NCBI RefSeq assembly: GCF_024298965.1
Contig: NZ_CP085193.1
Span: 9,238,001-9,302,000 of the forward strand
Length of the DNA: 64,000 nucleotides
Direction: 5' to 3'
Source of the DNA: Streptomyces rapamycinicus NRRL 5491
GTDB lineage: Bacteria > Actinomycetota > Actinomycetes > Streptomycetales > Streptomycetaceae
The notes under the pieces were generated by a model that had not been told where the DNA came from, searched no databases, and was given only the letters and a program-made list of their open reading frames with translations. Below, one piece after another: positions 57,739-64,000 of the stretch (within the stretch, counting starts at the first letter, position 1; each line of letters opens with the position of its first letter). A program made the position numbers and the translations under genes.

Positions 57739-58665
57739 TCATTCCTCAAGAGTGGACAGCAACCTGCGCAAAGATCCGCCCAATCCCCAGCGCTCCGCCA
57801 GCGCCGCCACGGCTCCAGGGTCGCGCGGCGTCCTCGGCAGCGCCGGGTCGAAGGCGGGAAGCGCCACGTCCGAGGCGACACGGACCACCTTCGGGGCGAC
57901 CTCGACATACGCCCGCGCCTCGGCCAGCCGCTTGCGCTGGGCGGGGGTCAGCTTGGCGGCGGGGTCGTCGACGGCGGCCATGATCCCGGCCAGGTCACCA
58001 TGGGCGGCCAGCAGCTTGGCGGCGGTCTTCTCGCCGACGCCTGGCACCCCCGGCAGGCCGTCGCTGGGGTCGCCGCGCAGCAGCGCCAGCTCCGCGTACC
58101 CCCGGCCGGTCACTCCGTACTTCTCGCGCACATAGGACTCGTCGACGAGCTGCAGGGTGCCCACGCCCTTGACGGGGTAGAGCACCCGCACCCCGCGCTC
58201 GTCGTCCACCAGCTGGAACAGATCGCGGTCGCCGGTGACGATGTCGACCGGGCCGGCCGCCCGGCCGGTGAGCGTGCCGATCACATCGTCGGCCTCGTAG
58301 TCCGCGGCGCCGACCCGGGCGATGCCGATCGCGTCCAGCACCTCGTCGATCACCGGGACCTGCGGGGAGAGGGTGTCCGGCACCTCCTCCTGGTCCACCC
58401 CGGCCCCCTCCGGGGCCTCCTCGGCCACCCGGTGGGCCTTGTAGGTGGGGATCAGGGCGACCCGCCAGGCCGGGCGCCAGTCGAAGTCCATGCAGGCCAC
58501 CAGGTCGTCCGGGCGGTGGTCCTGGACGAGCCGGGCGATGAAGTCCAGGAGCCCCCGCACGGCGTTCACCGGCGTGCCGTCGGGGGCCCGGACCGAGTCC
58601 GGGACCCCGAAATAGGCTCGGAAGTAGAGAGAGGCGGTGTCGAGGAGCATCAGGCGTCGCGTCAC
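57739..58665 (-). CDS. 5'-3' exonuclease (PolA N-terminal/FEN-like domain)
   Basis: 308 residues from GTG. A stand-alone flap nuclease domain: LMLLDTASLYFRAYFGVP (metal Asp), MDFDWRPAWRVALIPTYKAHR, DYEADDVIGTL, DIVTGDRDLFQLV, and the helix-hairpin-helix SDGLPGVPGVGEKTAAKLLA. Likely acts in Okazaki-fragment or repair processing as a second copy beside DNA polymerase I. It is just upstream of the iron-boxed gene in the same direction, with 48 bases between them. Confidence 0.93.
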   Translation of the reverse strand: MTRRLMLLDTASLYFRAYFGVPDSVRAPDGTPVNAVRGLLDFIARLVQDHRPDDLVACMDFDWRPAWRVALIPTYKAHRVAEEAPEGAGVDQEEVPDTLSPQVPVIDEVLDAIGIARVGAADYEADDVIGTLTGRAAGPVDIVTGDRDLFQLVDDERGVRVLYPVKGVGTLQLVDESYVREKYGVTGRGYAELALLRGDPSDGLPGVPGVGEKTAAKLLAAHGDLAGIMAAVDDPAAKLTPAQRKRLAEARAYVEVAPKVVRVASDVALPAFDPALPRTPRDPGAVAALAERWGLGGSLRRLLSTLEE

Positions 58666-58784
58666 GAACCCGACTATGCACTACCCCACTGACACCGATC
58701 CCGAGGATAATGTGAAGTGGATCACCGTTTGGTTTACGCCAAACCGATCGGGGCAGGCGCGCCCCCGGAGCGAACCCGTTCAGT

Positions 58785-58810
58785 GATTCAACTATTGGAT
58801 TCAACTATTG
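58785..58810 (+). repeat. Perfect tandem 13-bp repeat in the betaine operon leader
   Basis: GATTCAACTATTG occurs twice back to back, in an A+T-rich patch 90-110 bases before the ATPase gene. It may be a promoter or regulator site. Confidence 0.7.
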
Positions 58811-58843
58811 CGGCGGTCAGCGGTCCGATGCCGTACCGCTCCA

Positions 58844-58876
58844 CGACCCGCCGGCGGGGGTGGCGGGTCGTTTTTT
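58844..58876 (+). terminator. Intrinsic terminator in the leader of the betaine transporter operon
   Basis: 9-bp stem CGACCCGCC (58844-58852) with GGCGGGTCG (58862-58870) followed by six T residues, ending 21 bases before the ATPase start codon. The only gene to its left is divergent, so it can act only on transcripts that begin in the leader. An upstream hairpin AGCGGT/ACCGCT overlaps the approach to the stem and could be part of a switch. Confidence 0.7.
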
Positions 58877-58897
58877 GGTGCGATCTGAGAGGTACAT

Positions 58898-60046
58898 GTG
58901 GCCAAATTGCGAGCCGAGCACCTGTACAAGGTGTTCGGCAGACGACCCGATGAGGCGGTGGCGCAGCTGGAAGGCGGCGCGGACCGCGAGGAGCTCCGAG
59001 CGAACGGTACGACCGCAGCGGTCATCGATGCCTCCTTCGCCGTCGAGGCGGGCCAGATCTTCGTCGTCATGGGTCTGTCCGGGTCCGGCAAGTCCACCCT
59101 GCTGCGGATGCTGAACGGGCTGCTGGAGCCGACCGCGGGGCGCGTGCTCTTCGACGACGACGACCTGACCGCGCTCACCCCCAGGGGTCTGCGCGAGGTC
59201 CGGTCCCGCAAGATCAGCATGGTCTTCCAGCACTTCGCCCTCTTCCCGCACCGCAGCGTCCTGGAGAACGCCGCCTACGGCCTCGAGGTGCAGGCCGTGC
59301 CGCGCGAGGAGCGCATCCGGCGCGCCACCGAGGCGCTGGAGCTGGTGGGCCTGGCCGGCTGGGAGAAGTCCTGGCCCGACGAGCTCTCCGGCGGTATGCA
59401 GCAGCGCGTCGGCCTCGCCCGGGCCCTGGCCACCGACGCCGACATGCTGCTGATGGACGAGTCCTTCAGCGCGCTGGACCCGCTGATCCGCCGCGATATG
59501 CAGGATCAGCTGCTCCAGCTCCAGAAGCGGCTCAAGAAGACCATCGTCTTCATCACCCACGACCTGAACGAGGCCATGCGGCTCGGCGACCACATCGCCG
59601 TGATGCGCGACGGCCAGATCGTCCAGATCGGCACCGCCGAGGACATCCTGGTCACCCCCGCCAACGACTACGTCGCCTCCTTCACCCAGGACGTGGACCG
59701 CAGCCGGGTGCTCACCGCCGGCGCGATCATGTCCGAGCCGGACGAGGTGCTGGGCACCAAGACCGACGACGGCACCACGCTCCGCACCGCGGAGGACGTG
59801 CTGGCCGCCGCGCCCGCCACCGTCACCGAGGGAACCCCGATCATCGAGCTGTTCCAGCCCTGCTCGCGCAGCGGCGTCGCGGTCGCCGTGATCGGCGACG
59901 ACGGCGCGCTCACCGGCGTCGTCACCCGCGCCCGGCTGCTCGCCGCCCTCGGCGAGCCGGACGGCGGGCCCGACGGGGCCCAGCCGCCGTCCGGTGGCTC
60001 TCCGGACGCGCCCGAGACCACCAAGAAGGTGATCACCGGTGCCTAG
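58898..60046 (+). CDS. Glycine betaine/L-proline ABC transporter ATP-binding protein
   Basis: 382 residues from GTG with GAGAGG upstream. QAT-family ATPase (ProV/OpuAA): [16 protein letters not shown] with the family N terminus, GLSGSGKST (Walker A), [15 protein letters not shown] (signature), [27 protein letters not shown] (Walker B), ITHD (switch His). A C-terminal CBS-like region with [14 protein letters not shown] (about residues 285-360), which in OpuA-type importers senses ionic strength or c-di-AMP. Overlaps the next gene by 8 bases. Confidence 0.93.
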   Translation: MAKLRAEHLYKVFGRRPDEAVAQLEGGADREELRANGTTAAVIDASFAVEAGQIFVVMGLSGSGKSTLLRMLNGLLEPTAGRVLFDDDDLTALTPRGLREVRSRKISMVFQHFALFPHRSVLENAAYGLEVQAVPREERIRRATEALELVGLAGWEKSWPDELSGGMQQRVGLARALATDADMLLMDESFSALDPLIRRDMQDQLLQLQKRLKKTIVFITHDLNEAMRLGDHIAVMRDGQIVQIGTAEDILVTPANDYVASFTQDVDRSRVLTAGAIMSEPDEVLGTKTDDGTTLRTAEDVLAAAPATVTEGTPIIELFQPCSRSGVAVAVIGDDGALTGVVTRARLLAALGEPDGGPDGAQPPSGGSPDAPETTKKVITGA

Positions 60047-62660
60047 GCTTCAGCTCGGCGACTGGATCAACTCCGGCGTCAACTGGCTCCGAGACAATCT
60101 GAGCTGGCTCTTCGACTTCATCTCCAGCGTCGTCCAGGGCATGTACGACGGGTTGAACACGGTGCTCAGCGGCCCCGAGCCGCTGCTGCTCGCGGGCATC
60201 CTGGCGCTGCTCGCCTGGTGGCTGCGCGGGCTGCTGCCCGCCGTGCTCGCCTTCCTGGGATTCGCCCTCATCGACTCGATCGAGTTGTGGGGCGAGGCGA
60301 TGAACACCCTCGCACTGGTGCTGGTCGCCGGTGTGATCACCATCGTGTTCGCGGTGCCGCTCGGCATCTGGGCCTCGCGCAACCGCGCGGTGAGCGCCGT
60401 GATCCGTCCGGTGCTGGACTTCATGCAGACGATGCCCGCCTTCGTCTACCTGATCCCCGGCATCTTCTTCTTCGGCCTCGGGGTGGTCCCCGGTGTCGTC
60501 GCCACCGTCATCTTCTCGATGCCTCCGGGCGTCCGCATGACGGAGCTGGGTATCCGGCAGGTGGATGCGGAGCTGGTCGAGGCGGCCGACGCCTTCGGCA
60601 CCCATCCGCGCCGCACCCTGATGCGCGTCCAGCTTCCGCTGGCCCTGCCCACCATCATGGCGGGCGTCAACCAGGTGATCATGCTGGCACTGTCCATGGT
60701 CGTCATCGCCGGTATGGTCGGCGCCGAGGGCCTGGGCTCCACCGTCTTCCAGGCGATCAGCTCCGTCGACGTCGCCATGGGCTTCGAGGGCGGCATCGCG
60801 GTGGTCATCCTGGCCATGTACCTGGACCGGATGACCAGCGCGCTCAATCAGCGCGTCTCCCCGCTGGCCCGCCGCGCGCTGGCCAAGGAGAAGGTCAAGG
60901 CGCTCAGCGGTCTGAAGGTGCTGCACTGGCGCCCCGCGACCTCCGTCGCCATGGTCGGCGTGGTCGTCCTGGCGCTGGTCGCCGGCGGCATGAGCATGTT
61001 CGGCAGCGACGACGAGGGCCCCAAGGTCTCCGCCAACGTCGGCAAGGGCCAGTCGGTCAACATCGGCTACATCAACTGGGACGAGGGCGTCGCTTCCACC
61101 TTCCTGTGGAAGGAACTCCTGGAGCAGCGCGGCTTCAAGCCCAAGGTGCAGTCGTACGACGTCGGCGCGCTGTACACCGGTATGGCCGCGGGCAACATCG
61201 ACTTCGAGACGGACTCCTGGCTGCCCACCACCCACGCCTCGTACTGGTCGAAGTACAAGAGCAAGCTGGAGAACCTCGGCTCCTGGTACGGCCCCACCTC
61301 CCTGGAGGTCGCGGTCCCCTCGTACGTCAAGGGTGTGAAGACCCTTGAGGACCTCGAGAAGAAGTCCAGCACCTTCAAGAAGAAGATCGTCGGCATCGAG
61401 CCCGGTGCCGGTGAGATGAAGCTGATGCAGGACAAGGTCATGCCGGGCTACGGGCTGAACAAGAACTTCAGCCTGGTCAAGGGCTCCACCGCGGCCATGC
61501 TCTCGCAGCTGGACCGCTCCTACTCCAAGAAGGAGCCGATCGCGGTCACCCTGTGGTCCCCGCACTGGGCGTACGACAAGTACAAGCTCACCAAGCTGAA
61601 GGACCCCAAGGGCGCCTTCGGCAAGGGCGACCGCATCGACTCCCTCGCGCGCAAGGGCTTCTCCAAGGAGAACCCGCAGGTCGCCAAGTGGATCAAGAAC
61701 TTCAAGCTGGACGAGAAGCAGCTCACCAGCCTGGAGTCGGCCATCCAGGACGCCGGTAAGGGCAAGGAGCAGCAGGGCGTGCGCGCCTGGCTGAAGCAGA
61801 ACCCGGGCATCGCCAACAAGCTCGCCCCGGTGCCCGGCGGCGCCGACCAGAAGGGCAAGGACGCGGGCGCCGCGCCGATGATCGGCTACTTCCCGTGGGA
61901 CGAGGACATCGCCACCACCTACCTGTGGAAGAACGTCCTCGAACGGCGTGGCTACAAGCCGGAGATCAAGCAGTACGACGTCGGCTCGATGTTCACCGGT
62001 ATGAGCACCGGACAGGTCGACGTCGAGTTCGACGGCTGGCTACCGGTCGCCCAGAAGCAGTACTGGGACAGATACAAGAAGAACCTGGTCGACGTCGGGT
62101 CGTGGTACGACAAGACCTCTCTGGAGATCGCGGTGCCGTCCTACGTCAAGGACGTGAAGTCGCTCGCCGACCTCAAGGGGAAGTCCGGCACCTTCGACGG
62201 CAAGATCGTCGGTATCGAACCCGGGACCGGTGAGATGAAGCTCCTGAAGGGCAAGGTGCTCAAGGAGTACGGCCTGGACAAGGAGTACAAGGTCAGTGAC
62301 GGCTCCTCGCCGGCGATGCTGGCCGAGCTGGAGCGGTCGTACGCCAAGAAGGAGCCGGTGGCCGTGGTCCTGTGGACCCCGCACTGGGCCTACAGCAAGT
62401 ACAAGCTGACCAAGCTCGCCGACCCGAAGAAGGCGTTCGGGGCCAGCAACCAGCTCCACACTCTCGCCAACAAGTCCTTCCCGAAGAAGTTCCCCGAGTT
62501 CAACGGGTGGCTGAAGAAGTGGCACATGACCGAGAAGGAGCTGGCGAGCCTGGAGCAGGCCATCCAGGACGCCGGTAAGGGCAACGAGGAGAAGGGCGTC
62601 CAGAAGTGGATGGACGCCCACCCCGGCATCGTCGACAAGATGGCGCCGGTGGCTTCCTGA
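60039..62660 (+). CDS. Glycine betaine ABC permease fused to two tandem substrate-binding domains
   Basis: 873 residues from GTG, overlapping the ATPase stop. Residues about 1-300 are the permease (five to six helices, coupling loop EAADAFGTHPRRTLMRVQLP). After one further helix (SVAMVGVVVLALVAGGMSMFG) follow two OpuAC-type binding domains: about 335-605 (IGYINWDEGVAS, ETDSWLPTTH, SPHWAYDKYKL) and about 613-873 (IGYFPWDEDIAT, EFDGWLPVAQ, TPHWAYSKYKL). Both keep the tryptophans that make the betaine cage. The fusion means that each assembled importer would carry four binding domains. The two domains are about half identical by eye. Confidence 0.93.
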   Translation: MPRLQLGDWINSGVNWLRDNLSWLFDFISSVVQGMYDGLNTVLSGPEPLLLAGILALLAWWLRGLLPAVLAFLGFALIDSIELWGEAMNTLALVLVAGVITIVFAVPLGIWASRNRAVSAVIRPVLDFMQTMPAFVYLIPGIFFFGLGVVPGVVATVIFSMPPGVRMTELGIRQVDAELVEAADAFGTHPRRTLMRVQLPLALPTIMAGVNQVIMLALSMVVIAGMVGAEGLGSTVFQAISSVDVAMGFEGGIAVVILAMYLDRMTSALNQRVSPLARRALAKEKVKALSGLKVLHWRPATSVAMVGVVVLALVAGGMSMFGSDDEGPKVSANVGKGQSVNIGYINWDEGVASTFLWKELLEQRGFKPKVQSYDVGALYTGMAAGNIDFETDSWLPTTHASYWSKYKSKLENLGSWYGPTSLEVAVPSYVKGVKTLEDLEKKSSTFKKKIVGIEPGAGEMKLMQDKVMPGYGLNKNFSLVKGSTAAMLSQLDRSYSKKEPIAVTLWSPHWAYDKYKLTKLKDPKGAFGKGDRIDSLARKGFSKENPQVAKWIKNFKLDEKQLTSLESAIQDAGKGKEQQGVRAWLKQNPGIANKLAPVPGGADQKGKDAGAAPMIGYFPWDEDIATTYLWKNVLERRGYKPEIKQYDVGSMFTGMSTGQVDVEFDGWLPVAQKQYWDRYKKNLVDVGSWYDKTSLEIAVPSYVKDVKSLADLKGKSGTFDGKIVGIEPGTGEMKLLKGKVLKEYGLDKEYKVSDGSSPAMLAELERSYAKKEPVAVVLWTPHWAYSKYKLTKLADPKKAFGASNQLHTLANKSFPKKFPEFNGWLKKWHMTEKELASLEQAIQDAGKGNEEKGVQKWMDAHPGIVDKMAPVAS

Positions 62661-62680
62661 CCCACCGTCCGCACCACACA

Positions 62681-62716
62681 CACCGCGGCCCGGAGCGCAT
62701 GCTCCGGGCCGCGGTG
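62681..62716 (+). terminator. Terminator of the betaine operon
   Basis: Perfect 16-bp stem (CACCGCGGCCCGGAGC, loop GCAT) 21 bases after the stop codon. Confidence 0.8.
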
Positions 62717-62759
62717 CCGTGCTGTGCGGGCGGTGCCGCGCAGCGGGGCGGAAAACCGG

Positions 62760-62789
62760 ATGACGGCCTGGGAGGCGGCCCCCTACTGT
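62760..62789 (+). promoter_or_regulatory. Promoter of the Y RNA candidate
   Basis: ATGACG (62760-62765) and TACTGT (62784-62789) are separated by 18 bases; transcription would begin near 62796, just before the outer stem of the RNA candidate. Confidence 0.55.
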
Positions 62790-62801
62790 CGTATCCGTGA
62801 A

Positions 62802-62919
62802 CGCACCTCCCGGTGCGAAGACGACGGTTACTTCGGTCGATTTGGGTTCGATTCCTGAAACACTCCGCCCGGTGCGGGGTGGGAAACACACCGTCGTCGA
62901 CTGTGATCTCGGGAGGCGC
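62802..62919 (+). ncRNA. Candidate bacterial Y RNA (YrlA-like), partner of the Ro protein downstream
   Basis: About 118 bases with nested pairing. Outer stem CCTCCCG (62806-62812) with CGGGAGG (62910-62916), extended by CGC/GCG around one mismatch. The middle stem is GACGACGGT (62820-62828) with ACCGTCGTC (62890-62898). Inside them are a T-arm-like hairpin with 5-bp stem and 7-base loop TTCGATT (62842-62858) and an 8-bp hairpin CACTCCGC/GCGGGGTG (62861-62881). The 5' strand between the stems reads GGTGCGAAG, like the Ro-binding strand GGUCCGAAGG of Y RNAs. A promoter lies directly before it and the Ro60-like gene 145 bases after. Ends and exact folding are estimated by eye. Confidence 0.72.
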
Positions 62920-63064
62920 GCGCACGGCATCGGAGCGCCTGGTGCGCGGGCCGCGGTTACTTCCCTTCCAGAACGGTCCGCCGCCCACTCCTGACCTCAG
63001 GCGCTGCCGACGCACCGGCGCGCCGCCTCCTCCCAATGCCCACTCGGGGGAGAGGCATGACCGC

Positions 63065-64000
63065 ATGACCAAGTTCAACCGCGTCCTCCGGCGCACCAGG
63101 GCCACGACGACCACCTACGAGGGCGGCGCCGCCGTCACCCGCGACAGCAAGTCCGAACTGGTGCTGCTGGCCGTGGTGAACATGGCCGGCGAGCAGACCT
63201 TCTACGAGCCCTCCGGCGACCGCGACGACCGCTTCCGCACTCTCGTCCGCACCGTCGCCGTCGAGGACGCCGACTGGACCGCCCGTTTCATCGGCTGGCT
63301 GCGCGCCGAGGCCCTCATGCGCACCGCGGCGCTGGTCGCCGCGGCCGAGGCCGTCGCGGCACGTCTCGCGGCCGGGCTGCACGGCGGCAACCGTCCCATC
63401 GTCGCCGCCGCGTGTCTGCGCGCCGACGAGCCCGGTGAGTTCCTCGCCTACTGGACCGCCCACCACGGCCGCGCGCTGCCCAAGCCGGTCAAGCGCGGCC
63501 TCGCCGACGCCGTCCGCCGCCTCTACTCCGAGCGCTCGCTGCTCAAGTACGACACCGAGAGCCACGGCTTCCGCTTCGCCGACGTCCTGGAACTGGTGCA
63601 CGCCGCCCCGGACCCCGACAAGCCGTGGCAGAGCGAGCTGTTCCGGCACGCCATCGACCGCCGCCACCAGCGGGACGCCGCGCCCCCGGTCTCGCTGCGC
63701 ACCCTGCGCGCCCGCGCCCGGCTGACGGCCCTGCCGCAGTGGGAGCGCCGCGCCGTGCTGGAGCGGCCGGACGCCGCCGACGCGCTCCGTACGGCGGGCA
63801 TGACGTGGGAGGCGCTCGCGGGCTGGCTTCAGGGGCCGATGGACGCCCCGGCCTGGCAGGCCGTGCTGCCCTCCATGGGCTACATGGCGCTGCTGCGGAA
63901 TCTGCGCAACTTCGACCAGGCCGGGCTGCCGGACGCGGTCGCCGAACGGTTCGCGGCACGGCTGGCCGACCCGGCGGAGGTGGCCCGCTCCCGCCAGTTC
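63065..64000 (+). CDS. TROVE-domain RNA-binding protein, Ro60/Rsr orthologue, truncated by window edge
   Basis: 312 codons from ATG (GGGGGAGAGG upstream) without a stop. The N-terminal part matches the Ro60 HEAT-repeat ring: TTTYEGGAAVTRDSKSELVLLAVVNMAGEQTFYEPSGDRDDRF, the DWTARFIGWLRAEALMRTAALVAAAE segment, KPVKRGLADAVRRLYSERSLLKYD and LPSMGYMALLRNLRNFDQAGL. The C-terminal von Willebrand A domain with its metal site lies outside. Ro proteins bind Y RNAs and misfolded or 3'-ended RNAs for quality control and, in bacteria, work with polynucleotide phosphorylase. The RNA candidate just upstream is the expected partner. Confidence 0.93.
   Translation, partial: MTKFNRVLRRTRATTTTYEGGAAVTRDSKSELVLLAVVNMAGEQTFYEPSGDRDDRFRTLVRTVAVEDADWTARFIGWLRAEALMRTAALVAAAEAVAARLAAGLHGGNRPIVAAACLRADEPGEFLAYWTAHHGRALPKPVKRGLADAVRRLYSERSLLKYDTESHGFRFADVLELVHAAPDPDKPWQSELFRHAIDRRHQRDAAPPVSLRTLRARARLTALPQWERRAVLERPDAADALRTAGMTWEALAGWLQGPMDAPAWQAVLPSMGYMALLRNLRNFDQAGLPDAVAERFAARLADPAEVARSRQF

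Noticed and set aside
58666..58897. ydaO-type c-di-AMP riboswitch before the betaine operon
   Set aside because: The hallmark conserved segments of that class are not visible; only the terminator and simple hairpins are supported.
62842..62858. T-arm that could indicate a tRNA gene
   Set aside because: There is no acceptor stem of 7 bp, no anticodon arm and no CCA-ready 3' end in the right positions; the surrounding stems fit a Y RNA better.

Overview
The window is about 72% G+C actinobacterial DNA, almost certainly a Streptomyces chromosome core. It holds a complete Pup-proteasome locus (arc, dop, pup, prcB, prcA, pafA, pafB, pafC), the mycothiol ligase gene mshC, the actinobacterial segregation gene parJ, the glycerol operon with gylR, metH and tatAC, in an order I recall from the S. 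coelicolor SCO16xx region. No rRNA, tRNA, insertion sequence, prophage or CRISPR array was seen.

Layout. 1-6 kb: the end-truncated CorA gene, then a histidine phosphatase, a DUF3090 protein, a kinase-like SCO1664-family protein and mshC, with parJ convergent. 6.2-15.1 kb: a nine-gene sugar block (L-fuconate dehydratase, SDR dehydrogenase, a three-part sugar ABC importer, aldo/keto reductase, amidohydrolase-type lactonase, FadR-type regulator). It reads as an oxidative, non-phosphorylated L-fucose pathway. It sits between parJ and glpD, which I recall as neighbours in S. coelicolor, so it looks like an accessory insertion. 15.2-16.7 kb: a small secreted protein, a decayed flavin oxidoreductase and a 29-residue leader peptide. 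16.8-25.6 kb: glpFKD with gylR, then metH divergent. 25.7-34.9 kb: a HAD phosphatase, two tandem oligopeptide-type binding lipoproteins without a transporter, an orphan response regulator, a RecB-like nuclease, a site-2 protease, a TrmI-type methyltransferase and a membrane-anchored protein. 34.9-49.1 kb: ferredoxin and the pupylation/proteasome locus, split by a LacI regulator/MFS exporter pair between prcA and pafA, then two FKBP isomerases and pafBC. 49.1-54 kb: small proteins, tatA, tatC and a Ski2-like helicase. 54-58.7 kb: two IPT/TIG-repeat proteins, an iron-boxed siderophore-interacting flavoprotein and a 5'-3' exonuclease. 58.9-62.7 kb: a glycine-betaine ABC importer whose permease is fused to two tandem binding domains. 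62.8-64 kb: a Ro60-like TROVE protein running off the end, preceded by a structured RNA with a tRNA-like T-arm, which I interpret as a bacterial Y RNA (YrlA type).

The most interesting signals are the Y RNA/Ro pair at the right end, the terminator-like hairpin in the leader of the betaine operon, the fucose operon with a shared palindromic operator, the leader peptide in front of a broken oxidoreductase, the hairpin between pup and prcB, and a set of genes whose -10 boxes lie 6-7 bases before the start codon (leaderless transcripts).
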